In this document: in pieces, positions 1-9,356 of the stretch
How the letters are laid out: each line of letters begins with the position of its first letter
Position numbering within the stretch: position 1 is the first letter of the stretch
Assembly (NCBI RefSeq): GCF_040359615.1
Contig: NZ_CP132942.1
Span: 434,001-498,000, forward strand
Source: Tunturibacter psychrotolerans
Lineage (GTDB): Bacteria > Acidobacteriota > Terriglobia > Terriglobales > Acidobacteriaceae
DNA length: 64,000 nucleotides
Direction of reading: 5' to 3'
Program-made: the position numbers and the translations under genes
Notes under the pieces: model-generated
The model's input: only the letters and a program-made list of their open reading frames with translations
Told to the model about the DNA's origin: nothing
Database searches by the model: none

Positions 1-3000
1 CAGGTCAAGCCGCACTTCAATGACACCCGCCGAAGTTTTGACCTTGAAGGCAATTTCGTCATTAATGACGACCTCGCCGAATTTATTGACGGCATCTGCC
101 CTGCTCCAGTCAACACCCGCCTTGCCGGTCTCCACTGGCTGAGCGCCTCCCTTGCCCGACTCTTCGCGGGTCGGGGTTTCATCGGGATCCGGGAGCAGGG
201 GTTGTTTCGCATCGAGGAAGTCGGCTATCTTGTCTGGATTTACTTCCAGTGCTTTGCGCAATTCGACTACCTGTTCTGGAGTAAGATTTCGTTCGTTAAC
301 AATGCTTTGGATCGCCCGGTTAAAAAGCTCCTTCTCCAGCAACGCCAGCTGCCTTGACGCCTCCGCAGGGGATAGCTTTTGCAGCTGCTCTTTGAATGCG
401 CGCCACTTACGCGCGTCAAAATTTTCGAGCACGCGACCGTATCGCTCTTCAATCTGCCGGATGCGTGAAGCCGGGCTTTCCTGGAGCGGATCCTTACCCT
501 CAATCGCACCATCAACCGCTGGATTGACATCCTCCACTTCTCCTACGCACAGCGAAGGATTGCGGAAGAAGCACCAGGTGCCCGTTTTTCGGTTGCGGCG
601 AGCTACGCTGTCGTCGTCCAGCTTGACTTCCGCATCGTAGGTCTGGGCCAGCTTGGGATCAGTAACCGGCTTAACATTTTGCGGGTTTTTGACTTTCTGC
701 TGCAGGTCGCCTTTGCTGCGGCTGATGTCTTCCGGGGAAAAGTCTCCCGGCTTGGCGGTCGAGTCGGGATCAGACAGGCCTTCGCCGGCTGGAGTCTCTC
801 CTGGTGCGATTTTGGGCGCCTCCGGCCCGCGCACCGCTGCCTTGACTTCTTTGATGGCCGCGTGGATCAAAGCCCCGAGCAAGACCATCGCACCCATCAT
901 CGCCATGCTGAAGATGTTGCCCGCGATGGTTTCGTAGGACTTCTGATTAGCAAGGAAGGTTCGAACTTTGTCACCGGCAGCTTTGTTGGTAAATCGAAGG
1001 TCAAATTTCGCCTTCTCCATAATGACTACCTCGGTGGCAGCAGCTGCGGCGAGGAGAGCCAGCCCCACCGTTTGTCCCACCCCCCAGCCGGCGGCGGCGC
1101 CGGCCGCGATCGTCGCGCCGCCGCTGAACTCCACTCCCAGAGCGCCCAAGGCCGCGCCAACCAGAACGGAAGCCAGAACGAACCACCCCGAGACTGCTCC
1201 CAGCACTCCATTGAGTGCCTGCAAACTCTTCAGGCCCTTATCGATGGCCTGATTGAATTCAAGGTCAAAGACCGCACCGACGGCGCCGGAAAGGCTCGCA
1301 AAAAAAACGGGGAATGATTTGCCGACTTCATCCCACGGCCAGAGAATGGTCCAGCCGATTTTCTTGATCTCGTCCCACCAGTTTTCCCTGAAGTATTGCA
1401 GCAAGGGAGCGAGATAGAGCTGTACGCCGCGCTGATGTTCCGGTTCTTCAGGAAAGACATTGGCAGCCACCAACATCGCCGCCAGTCCAGGCACGGCATT
1501 CACCATCGGGGCCAACGCATCGTGAATGGCGCGAATCACAGGGTCAGGGTTCTTAATAAGCGCCCACACAGCCTTCATCATTCCGCGCATGCGCTCGACT
1601 TGGGCGAACATGAGCGGGACCCGCAGCAACCCCCCGATCTCCCGGATGCATGGGACGGTTAAGGCTAACGTGACTATTTTTTTGGTCGTGTTCCACACCC
1701 CATCGTCCAAAATCGCGAAGGGGCCAAAAAGCGTGACGAGGAGGGTCTGGCGGAAAAATTCCAGGAGTGGATGTAGAAAGCGTATGGTCGCCAGGCAGGC
1801 CTCGCCGATCTTCGCTGTCCATGCAGTCAAGGTAGTGTTGAGCTGAGCGCTGAACTTATTCCATCTATCGGAAAGCGCCGCCATGGCTGTTGACAGCAAC
1901 CGCAATAGTGGCAATACTCCAATACTTTCCAACAGGGCCTTGCCCAGACCAGCCAAGTCCTGAACAACACCGGACAGCCAGCGCCCAAGCCCTTCCGCAG
2001 TTCGTTTCACCCGATCAGCAGCGGAGACGATGGAAGGCAGCACACTGGTCACAAGCTTGTGGCGCAGTTGCGTTTCCAGCTTTTGGCCGTGACTCTCCCA
2101 CAATGACTTGATCCCGGTGTACAGGCCGTGGGCCGCCACGATGAGAGGGGCCATAGGCCCAAATAGGCTGATCAAAAGCAAGACAGCGGTGGCTTGCTTC
2201 ACGTATTTCATGTAAGGCTGCAGGGTTTTCTTTACGTCCTGCCATTTTTCGACCGCCTTGACAAACAGGTCCTCCAGGAAGCCGTCGCCCGTTATTTTTC
2301 CCGGCGAAATGGCTTTTACAAACCAGTCCCAGGCATCTGCGAACTTAGTCCGCAAGGGCAACAGCTTGGCCCAATATTCCTGTACCTTGCGGGAGATGTT
2401 GGTCCAGGCGCCGCCAAGAATTTTTCTGACGGTCGTGGCCGCCGGCGCGCCGTACTCGTCCATTAGACCGGAGAAAAATTCTCCTATCCTGGCGGCATCG
2501 CCTTTCAGATCAGCGATCGCTTTGCCTCCAAACTCCTTTACCAGGCCGCTGAGATAATCGTCTACGGCCGGGAGGGCGGAGCAGGCGCCGACCATCAACT
2601 TGCCGAGCGCCGGCGCAATGCCACCGATGAGCACGCTGACAATATTCAGCAGCGCACTGCCAAAGCCTTCTTTCCTGATCCGCGCCGCCAAGCCGCCGAA
2701 CAGACTATCCAAGCCCTCGGAAGCGCGATCCGCGATGGAGTTCTTCAGGTTAAGGAGGAACGGCAAAACCCCGGGAGCGTACGTCTCGATCACTTCGGCA
2801 AGGGCAGCCTTGCCTTTTTCCAGGCCCGCCTTCAGGCCCTGGCCCAATCCCTCGGCCACGCTGGACGCCTCGCGGCCTGCGCCGGAAACGAACCTGCCGA
2901 GCTTCGTATCCCAGAATCCGGATGATTGCCGGCGAACTCCAGGAGTGCGGTCAGGTGAGATCGAGGAAGCGGCGCCGTTTCCGGTCACGTGATCCGCGAT

Positions 3001-3765
3001 CTGTTCAGCCTCCTTTTCTAAAGGATCGCGGGGATGGCCGATCGCGATCGCCGCATGCATTGCCCTCGTGGAGGAGGGAACCTTTCCTTCCTTTTGCTGC
3101 ACGGTATGCGTGAGCTCATGCGCGAGTAGATGCTGCCCCTCCTTTGACTGCGGCGCGTACCTACCGGCAGCGAAGAAAATATCTGCATTGGAAGTGTAGG
3201 CATCGGCCGCCAGGGCGTCGGCCGATTGGGCTGCTCGAGTGTCGGTGTGAACCCGGACGTCTGAGAAGTCGCTGCCAAAGCGCGGCTCCATGAATGCGCG
3301 TGTGTCCGAGTCCAGAGGTTGACCAGGGCTGTCAGCAGGAATGACGCTGGCATCCACTACTCCGCCACCTGCACCCAAGCTCGATGCCTGCCGCTGCAGA
3401 ATTGTGGGTTCTTCCTCAACGACAGCTTTTTTCTGGCAAGCCGAGCAAGAACCGCCGCACGAGCATTCGCGCTGAATCAGCGAAGATAGACGAAGCCGGG
3501 CAACGAAATGTTGTGCCTGGTGATTCCCGGCGCCCTGCTGGACGCAGCGCATGATGAGCATGCGCATTTCGCCACTTGCACGACGCTGAAGCAAGGGGCC
3601 CAGTTTTGCATTCGATTCGCCCGAGCCGTCTCCACCAAGCGCGCTGAAGGCGCCGGCCAGCGGGCGCAGGGACGTATCTTGAAGCATGGCTTCCCTGGCC
3701 GCAGACTCGGGATGCTTCCGCTCCGAATTATGGTCCAACTGCACGGCTTCAGGCGCGAGGGACAC
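1..3765 (-). CDS. Large DUF4157 (eCIS core domain) protein, candidate payload; partial, runs off left edge
   Basis: The minus frame stays open from a GTG at 3765 to base 1 (1255 codons, no stop), so the C-terminus is outside the window. The start follows an AAGGAG box and overlaps the preceding gene by 17 bases. Seen: a Cys cluster CSCGGSCSACQ near residue 105, then a DUF4157 domain with the HELTH zinc-metallopeptidase-like motif near residue 215. A long Ala/Leu-rich helical region with several strongly hydrophobic stretches follows (about 290-960), then a polar region with DWSRADAVNKFGE at the edge. Known: DUF4157 marks proteins encoded with extracellular contractile injection systems, and many are loaded cargo. 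Inference: this is the largest cargo candidate of the cluster. The unseen end may hold a toxin domain. The hydrophobic stretches could form a membrane-inserting or pore-like segment. Domain call is strong; function is not known. Confidence 0.8.
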   Translation of the reverse strand, partial: MSLAPEAVQLDHNSERKHPESAAREAMLQDTSLRPLAGAFSALGGDGSGESNAKLGPLLQRRASGEMRMLIMRCVQQGAGNHQAQHFVARLRLSSLIQRECSCGGSCSACQKKAVVEEEPTILQRQASSLGAGGGVVDASVIPADSPGQPLDSDTRAFMEPRFGSDFSDVRVHTDTRAAQSADALAADAYTSNADIFFAAGRYAPQSKEGQHLLAHELTHTVQQKEGKVPSSTRAMHAAIAIGHPRDPLEKEAEQIADHVTGNGAASSISPDRTPGVRRQSSGFWDTKLGRFVSGAGREASSVAEGLGQGLKAGLEKGKAALAEVIETYAPGVLPFLLNLKNSIADRASEGLDSLFGGLAARIRKEGFGSALLNIVSVLIGGIAPALGKLMVGACSALPAVDDYLSGLVKEFGGKAIADLKGDAARIGEFFSGLMDEYGAPAATTVRKILGGAWTNISRKVQEYWAKLLPLRTKFADAWDWFVKAISPGKITGDGFLEDLFVKAVEKWQDVKKTLQPYMKYVKQATAVLLLISLFGPMAPLIVAAHGLYTGIKSLWESHGQKLETQLRHKLVTSVLPSIVSAADRVKRTAEGLGRWLSGVVQDLAGLGKALLESIGVLPLLRLLSTAMAALSDRWNKFSAQLNTTLTAWTAKIGEACLATIRFLHPLLEFFRQTLLVTLFGPFAILDDGVWNTTKKIVTLALTVPCIREIGGLLRVPLMFAQVERMRGMMKAVWALIKNPDPVIRAIHDALAPMVNAVPGLAAMLVAANVFPEEPEHQRGVQLYLAPLLQYFRENWWDEIKKIGWTILWPWDEVGKSFPVFFASLSGAVGAVFDLEFNQAIDKGLKSLQALNGVLGAVSGWFVLASVLVGAALGALGVEFSGGATIAAGAAAGWGVGQTVGLALLAAAAATEVVIMEKAKFDLRFTNKAAGDKVRTFLANQKSYETIAGNIFSMAMMGAMVLLGALIHAAIKEVKAAVRGPEAPKIAPGETPAGEGLSDPDSTAKPGDFSPEDISRSKGDLQQKVKNPQNVKPVTDPKLAQTYDAEVKLDDDSVARRNRKTGTWCFFRNPSLCVGEVEDVNPAVDGAIEGKDPLQESPASRIRQIEERYGRVLENFDARKWRAFKEQLQKLSPAEASRQLALLEKELFNRAIQSIVNERNLTPEQVVELRKALEVNPDKIADFLDAKQPLLPDPDETPTREESGKGGAQPVETGKAGVDWSRADAVNKFGEVVINDEIAFKVKTSAGVIEVRLDL

Positions 3766-4192
3766 GGTTCTCCTTTAGTTCTGGGCGACGTAAAAGAGCA
3801 AGTCCCGGCTGCACTTTAGGCCCCGGCAACCGCAGATCGGGCGCAGTTAACACAGGGCCGCCCAAACGCGGAACGGCGTAAGCGCCGGGGGTGAAGTATT
3901 TGATCCGTTTGCTCATGAAAGAGTCGGTTGTTTCGGTCCTGACCACCGCCTCCGCGGGCTGCGGGACACGAGCGATGTCATCGTGATTTTCGGCCTCCAG
4001 GGGAGAGCCCGTAATCGAACGGATCATTGCCACCATACCGGTTCCCTTTCCCCGTAATCCAACCTCCTTGGGCTGCTTTTCGGGCTTGCTGTTCTGCTCC
4101 ACCGGGTTGACCGACGACAGCTCAACTTGCGCCTGCTGCACTTCGACTCCCCGCGACGGCTTGCTTCGCCAGAAGAACATCCACCGAAACAT
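3749..4192 (-). CDS. Small unknown protein of the eCIS cluster
   Basis: A 147-residue protein between the two DUF4157 genes. I do not recognise a family. It is polar, rich in Pro and Glu in the first half, begins with a short aromatic/basic segment (MFRWMFFWRSK), has no clear membrane helix and ends Pro/Leu/Arg-rich. Its 3' end overlaps the start of the next gene by 17 bases and it follows the DUF4157-OmpA gene by 16 bases, so it is almost certainly co-transcribed. By position it could be an adaptor or chaperone for the flanking DUF4157 proteins, but nothing in the sequence proves that. Confidence 0.55.
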   Translation of the reverse strand: MFRWMFFWRSKPSRGVEVQQAQVELSSVNPVEQNSKPEKQPKEVGLRGKGTGMVAMIRSITGSPLEAENHDDIARVPQPAEAVVRTETTDSFMSKRIKYFTPGAYAVPRLGGPVLTAPDLRLPGPKVQPGLALLRRPELKENRVPRA

Positions 4193-4208
4193 GAGGCTGC
4201 ATCTTCCC

Positions 4209-5516
4209 CTACTTCAACTTCACGTGCGCCAGCGCGTCGACCAATGCTTTGAGCGCGTTGCGTGTGTTTGCATCGAGATTCGAGTTGTCGCCAATCTGGT
4301 CAACAACCGCTTGCGCCCCTTTGGTTGGCAAATCCTTGCCCAGAGACTCGGCCTCATCCTGAATCCACTTCGGCATCCCCAGCTTTTTCGCAGCTTTCCT
4401 TAAGACGCGGCCGGCAAGATCGGCTACAGACATTCCGGCGTGGGCTTTTTCTTCTTCCTGCGCTTCGCGCACGGCACGATCAGCCTGGCGAAGTCTCTCC
4501 TCCAGCTCCTCACCCGGTGTCTGAGCTTTGGGATGATACTTGAGGTCGATTGGCCTGGGTGCGGGAGCAGGTGGCGCCTGGACGGGAGCGGGCGGGGTCA
4601 GGACGGATGATGGCTTGAAGAACGTCCGCGCCATTACGTCGATCTCCACGCGCCGATTCTTTGCCTCGTAGCCTTTGCTAGGAACCGACGGTGAACTTTC
4701 TCCCAAGCTGCTGGCGTGCAGTTGGTTTGCAGGGATACCTTTATTGACCAGATAATCGCGGACAGTCTCAGCGCGCTTCTGTCCTATCGTAAGGTTGTGG
4801 GTTTCGGTTCCGGGCGCATCGGCGAATCCGACAATGGTAACAAACGTGTCCGGAGCGGAGGTGAGCGTGCTCTGCAAACGTATGACAAACGCATCGAGCT
4901 TCTTGCTTTGCTCGCCGCTGAGCGCACACCTATCAATCTCAAAGCCGTCGACGGTGAGCGAGTCAGATGGGAGTAAGTGAACCGACGGATGCGCCCCGGG
5001 TGCAGCTTGACGCTGCATCGCCGGAACTGCGGCCGCGACAGGAAGCACTGCAGCGTGGCCGGAAACCACCGCGGATGCGGCAGAATCAGCCTGGTGCTCA
5101 AGGGAAGCATTTTCCGCGGGCAAAAATGAATCCGCGTGCGCCTGCTGCATCACGTGGCCCACTTCGTGCGCCAACGTGGCGGGACCGTAAGCTCCGGCGG
5201 CAAAGTAGATGTCCCGGCCGACGGTAAAGGCGTTGGCGCCGGCATTGGCGGCAAGCTCCGCCGCGTCTTCATCGAGGTGAACACGCACCTCTCTTAGATC
5301 CTGGCCGAACGCAGACTCAAGTTTGGGCCGCTCGTCCTCAGCGATGGGCTTGCCTTCGGCAGAAGAAAGTATTTTTTGCACGGCACGATTGCCGGCCGCG
5401 CGCTGCAGCGCCAGAACAGGATTCTCTTTTTGCGCCACAGCTTCGCTCTCTGGGCCATGCGCAGCCGGCTCAGGGAGGTGATCCTGCGGTCGTTTCCCGG
5501 TCCGCCACCAGTTCAC
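4209..5516 (-). CDS. DUF4157 (eCIS core) domain fused to OmpA-like peptidoglycan-binding domain
   Basis: 435 residues. Residues about 55-150 form a DUF4157 domain with HEVGH at 117-121. Residues about 180-296 form an OmpA-like domain, recognisable from the region around VGFADAPGTETHNLTIGQKR and the terminal NRRVEID signature. The rest is Pro-rich and then helical. There is no signal peptide, so it is probably made in the cytoplasm with the other eCIS parts. Known: OmpA-like domains bind peptidoglycan; DUF4157 proteins associate with contractile injection systems. Inference: it could be cargo that binds the target wall, or it could tether the particle to the cell wall. It follows the AAA+ ATPase by 12 bases. 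The domain combination is unusual and both domains are clear. Confidence 0.85.
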   Translation of the reverse strand: MNWWRTGKRPQDHLPEPAAHGPESEAVAQKENPVLALQRAAGNRAVQKILSSAEGKPIAEDERPKLESAFGQDLREVRVHLDEDAAELAANAGANAFTVGRDIYFAAGAYGPATLAHEVGHVMQQAHADSFLPAENASLEHQADSAASAVVSGHAAVLPVAAAVPAMQRQAAPGAHPSVHLLPSDSLTVDGFEIDRCALSGEQSKKLDAFVIRLQSTLTSAPDTFVTIVGFADAPGTETHNLTIGQKRAETVRDYLVNKGIPANQLHASSLGESSPSVPSKGYEAKNRRVEIDVMARTFFKPSSVLTPPAPVQAPPAPAPRPIDLKYHPKAQTPGEELEERLRQADRAVREAQEEEKAHAGMSVADLAGRVLRKAAKKLGMPKWIQDEAESLGKDLPTKGAQAVVDQIGDNSNLDANTRNALKALVDALAHVKLK

Positions 5517-5528
5517 GTCGATCCTCCG

Positions 5529-7748
5529 TCAGGATGCACGGGAGTACGGCCCCAGATCCGTCTTCATCACTAACTTACCGAGTTTGCGGTGCTCGTTCTT
5601 GAGCGCTTCGACAATATGATCCATGGAAATGCGGGGTCCTTTTTCCGAATCGCGCGGTTCCTGTCCGCCCTGCTGTGCAGCGAGGAATGCCGCCTCCAGT
5701 GCGACATTGCGAATTGCACCCCCGGAAAGCTTGAATTGGTGGGCGAGGAAATGAAAATCCACGTCCTTGTCGAGCGGAGCTTTCTTCGAGAACTGTAGAT
5801 TCCAGATTTTCTCGCGGGCCAACTCGTCAGGGAAAGGAAAGCGCACCACACAGTGCAGACGGCGAAGGAACGCATCGTCGATGTTTTCCTGGAAGTTTGA
5901 GGAAAGCACCACCAGGCCCTGATACTGTTCGATCCGCTGCAGAAGATAATTTATTTCGATATTGGCGTAGCGGTCGTGAGCATCCTTCACTTCGGTGCGC
6001 TTGCCGAATAATGCATCCGCTTCATCGAAGAAAAGAAGACTTTGGCTGAGCTCAGCCTCGCGAAAAACGACACTGAGGTTGGACTCAGTCTCGCCGATAA
6101 ACTTGCTGACAACCGTCGCGAGGTCAATTTGAAAAAGCCGTAAGGAGCGATCACGAGCCAAGACCTCTGCAGCCATCGTTTTGCCAGTGCCCGAGGAACC
6201 AGTGAATAAAGCACAGAGGCCACCGCCCCGGGCCAGCTTTTTTCCGAACTCCCAATCGCGGTGAACAACAGTGCGGAACTGGAGCCGGGCAGCGACCATG
6301 CGCAACTGCTTCATCTCCTCATCAGGCAACACCAGATCCTCCCACCCGAATTGGGGATCAATGCCGGTGGCGAAACGCTGCATGTTGGGGGTGGTCAAAT
6401 CGCGGCCGGCGGCCAGCACATCCGTCATAGACGGTTTTGGATCGAGAGGATCGCGTAGCCTGGCACGGGACATCGCCAGACTCGCAGTCTGCCGAACCCG
6501 ATTGCCGGCAAATGAAAATGAGTCCGCCAGGCGATCCGCGTCCATGTCGGGAACCGATGCAGACAACGCGCTACGCCAGGCCCCGCGGCGAGTCTCATAG
6601 TCCGGGGCCTGAATATGCATCCGCCAAAGATGCGTAGAACCGGCGACCGTGCCGAACTGCTCTTCAGGGCTGATCAACACGACCGGAATATTGCTCTCGA
6701 TGATTCTGTTCAGGAGCAGTTCTTCTATGTTGTTTCTCTTGAGCCGTTCCGCCTCATTGAGCTCGGAGCGCCCTCGATCCACGACCAGCAGATTGCCCCA
6801 GAGGGCCGCGTCGCGAATGAGTGCTCCGAGCTTGCCTGCATCCGCATCGAGGCGGCCTAACTCGGCATATAAGACGTCTTTGGTGAGGGCATGGGCGAGA
6901 GTCTCGGCCGCCTCGGTGAGAGGGGCGTCATGCCCACCCCATAATTGGATAATCGCGTGGCTGGTTCCATTTTGCTGCAGCGCGTCGGCCAGATTTTCCA
7001 AGTCTGTCCGGCTGGCTGCAGAGGTTTCGAGCTCGGCAATGGGATCTTCCGGCACGATGAGCTTGCCGGTCAACGTTTGGCGTGGCTGCCGCTCGAGCAG
7101 AAAGCGGGTGACGGTCTCGTCCATCTTGAGGAAATAGCGGAGTTGGGACGGACTGCGATCGTAGGGTTCTTCGTGTAATCCAACGAGATTGAAGTGCAGC
7201 AAGGGAGCGTCGGGAGAAAACAACTGCCTGGCCTGGATCTTCTCCTGCTCTGTCCGGCAAATCAGGTTGAGGCACAAGTCCTGGCTGGGACGCTTGCGTG
7301 TGACATCGTTTTGCAGGTAGGCGTAGAGAGTTTCGTAACGAGGTTCGAGCTCCGGCGCCAGCGCTATCAGCAAGACATCTACCTCGGCGGGCGACAAGCC
7401 ACAAACGGCAGCAAGGTGCGGCAGGGTGAGTTTCTCGCCCTCCTGCCTACTGGCTTCCATGCGTGCACGAATTTCTTCCTGCCTGCTCTCCAGTTCCCTG
7501 TCGATGCTCTCGGCTTGGTTGGCTACCGAATCGTCGAGGTTCCAGATATCTCCCAGAAAATCGACGCTGCCCAACATGTGGTCCACACTTTCATCGGAAA
7601 TAACCAGGCCGCGAAACTCGTCTGGAGTGTCGGCTGAGCGGGACCGGCGTGCGACCAGCACGGCGCGACGCAACAACAAGTCAAGCCGCTTCATCTCGGC
7701 GAGGATGTGTTCGATGCTACTGCGGAACGGCTCTAAGGCTGCATTCAT
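5529..7748 (-). CDS. eCIS AAA+ ATPase (Afp15-like)
   Basis: 739 residues. The C-terminal AAA+ module has Walker A GSSGTGKT at 517-524, Walker B LLFFDEAD at 571-578, a sensor-like SSN near 617 and arginines 629-630 after DDAF. The N-terminal part (about 1-240) is helical. A middle region (about 255-400) resembles a degenerate AAA domain without Walker A. Known: an AAA+ ATPase is a conserved part of Afp/PVC-type clusters, needed for assembly or sheath handling, and is not in the mature particle core. It begins immediately after the stop of the preceding gene (7749) and precedes the DUF4157 genes, as in other eCIS loci. Confident. Confidence 0.92.
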   Translation of the reverse strand: MNAALEPFRSSIEHILAEMKRLDLLLRRAVLVARRSRSADTPDEFRGLVISDESVDHMLGSVDFLGDIWNLDDSVANQAESIDRELESRQEEIRARMEASRQEGEKLTLPHLAAVCGLSPAEVDVLLIALAPELEPRYETLYAYLQNDVTRKRPSQDLCLNLICRTEQEKIQARQLFSPDAPLLHFNLVGLHEEPYDRSPSQLRYFLKMDETVTRFLLERQPRQTLTGKLIVPEDPIAELETSAASRTDLENLADALQQNGTSHAIIQLWGGHDAPLTEAAETLAHALTKDVLYAELGRLDADAGKLGALIRDAALWGNLLVVDRGRSELNEAERLKRNNIEELLLNRIIESNIPVVLISPEEQFGTVAGSTHLWRMHIQAPDYETRRGAWRSALSASVPDMDADRLADSFSFAGNRVRQTASLAMSRARLRDPLDPKPSMTDVLAAGRDLTTPNMQRFATGIDPQFGWEDLVLPDEEMKQLRMVAARLQFRTVVHRDWEFGKKLARGGGLCALFTGSSGTGKTMAAEVLARDRSLRLFQIDLATVVSKFIGETESNLSVVFREAELSQSLLFFDEADALFGKRTEVKDAHDRYANIEINYLLQRIEQYQGLVVLSSNFQENIDDAFLRRLHCVVRFPFPDELAREKIWNLQFSKKAPLDKDVDFHFLAHQFKLSGGAIRNVALEAAFLAAQQGGQEPRDSEKGPRISMDHIVEALKNEHRKLGKLVMKTDLGPYSRAS

Positions 7749-9356
7749 TTACAAACCCTCCAACACAAACTCCAGCCTTCGTTGTCCGAGCCACTGCACG
7801 CTTCCTAGCGGTTCGTCCATGCCGGAAAGGTGAAGCGCAACGTGCCAAGGGCTGTGCTCGAGGACGACCAGCACACGTGACGGTTCCACCAGGACGCGCC
7901 CAGGGACGCGGATGAACTGCTTGCGCACGGCCTCGCGCGACGCCTGGCGGAAGCCCCGCACCCGGCCGGCAAAAACGCGCGATAGCTCGACAGCAAGGAG
8001 ATCGAGAGCTTGCTCCCAGGTCTCAGCCTGAACAAGCCCGGCTACTGCACCGGCATCGGTTACAGAAAAGAATTGCCTCATGCCGGCGAGGTCGGGCTCG
8101 GCAAACATCCCGGCAAAGAGTGCGACCAGGGGATCGATATAGTCCGCCGTCACCGGGGCGCCCAGGAGGGCCATGCCAGCGCCGGCGAGCAAGAAAGAGA
8201 GAGCACGCGGTCCTCCGAAACGAATGAACTCCGGTTTGCGGATCAACTGCCAGAGGTCGAGCCTCTGCACCACGGAAACCATCAGCAGGAGGCCGGCATG
8301 GTCGGAGGAAATCCATTGGAGCATTACGCCTCGACCCCGCGCTGCAAGCGGAGCGGCAGCGGAAGGAACAAGCGAGCGCAGAGCTTCCAAAACGGAAAGC
8401 AGATTTGGGGAAGAAGCTCCGGTAAGGTCCGCTCCGGTGGGAACTTCTCCATCATCGCGGGAGGCAAGTCTCTCACTGGAGAACAGACTGGTTGGATTTG
8501 CGAAAGCACCCGCTGCAACAATGGCTTCGCTCCAGGGCGGGAAAGACCGGGGGGCCCCCAGTAATGCAGGATCACGAAGCATCAGCAACATCGGGATTTC
8601 AAGGAATTTCTGCAGCAGGCGCAACCCATGCCAGAGACCGCGCAGGGGGAAGCGTGAATGCATGCGCGTCCACAGACGGATTGCCTGGCGGCGGCCGGCG
8701 AAGGCCCATTCCGAACGCAGGCCCCCGGCCGAGGCCGCGGCGCGTGCGAGATCGATCAGGTCTTTGAGCGAAAGAGCGCCGTTACGTTCTGCGCCTGCGG
8801 TCGCCTGCATGATCCGCTCCAACGACAACTCATCCCACAAAACAAGCAGAGACTCAAGCTGACCCCGGCGATCCAATTGCGCTGCGACTTCACCGATGAG
8901 GTCTGGCTCCTCGAGCAAGAAGCCTAAGGCAATTTGCGCGGGTGAAGATCCAGGCCGCTGGACCAGTTCGGGGAATTCCCAGCAAGAGGCCGAACCTTTG
9001 GTGGCGATGTGATGAAGCATCGCCGACTTATAGGCGGCGCTCGTCTCGTAGCGGCATGAGCTGATCGTGCCGTCACTCGTAGGATGAGCCAGCGCACGGT
9101 GAAGTGCCAGCGCAAATTCGCGCGACCAGGCGTTGGCCAGTGTTTTCGAGTTCAGGTTCCGCGACGGCAGCTTGATCTGCACACGCAGGCGATTGAGACG
9201 GATGACGGGGGCGAGACGATCGAGGCTGGGGCCAAGATGAGTGGCCATTTCGGAGCTTAGTGGCCCATGCGCCAACTCATTCACAAGCGGGCCAACGCGA
9301 TCCACCCCCTTGGGCGACCGGCAATGCACCCTCAGCTTGTGGATGGTCAGTGTCAT
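7749..9356 (-). CDS. eCIS conserved protein, possible tape-measure/assembly protein
   Basis: 535 residues from the ATG at 9356, which overlaps the upstream stop as ATGA; an in-frame extension to 9578 lies inside the upstream gene and is unlikely. The N-terminus (MTLTIHKLRVHCRSPKG) and a following helical Leu/Ala-rich body resemble the proteins placed just before the AAA+ ATPase in many eCIS loci, some annotated as contractile injection system tape measure. The C-terminus (about 480-535) is beta-rich with WHVALHLSGMDEPLGSVQWLG, reminiscent of the end of that family. No other tape-measure candidate is visible in the cluster. Presence as an eCIS gene is secure; the role as length ruler is inference. 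Confidence 0.6.
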   Translation of the reverse strand: MTLTIHKLRVHCRSPKGVDRVGPLVNELAHGPLSSEMATHLGPSLDRLAPVIRLNRLRVQIKLPSRNLNSKTLANAWSREFALALHRALAHPTSDGTISSCRYETSAAYKSAMLHHIATKGSASCWEFPELVQRPGSSPAQIALGFLLEEPDLIGEVAAQLDRRGQLESLLVLWDELSLERIMQATAGAERNGALSLKDLIDLARAAASAGGLRSEWAFAGRRQAIRLWTRMHSRFPLRGLWHGLRLLQKFLEIPMLLMLRDPALLGAPRSFPPWSEAIVAAGAFANPTSLFSSERLASRDDGEVPTGADLTGASSPNLLSVLEALRSLVPSAAAPLAARGRGVMLQWISSDHAGLLLMVSVVQRLDLWQLIRKPEFIRFGGPRALSFLLAGAGMALLGAPVTADYIDPLVALFAGMFAEPDLAGMRQFFSVTDAGAVAGLVQAETWEQALDLLAVELSRVFAGRVRGFRQASREAVRKQFIRVPGRVLVEPSRVLVVLEHSPWHVALHLSGMDEPLGSVQWLGQRRLEFVLEGL

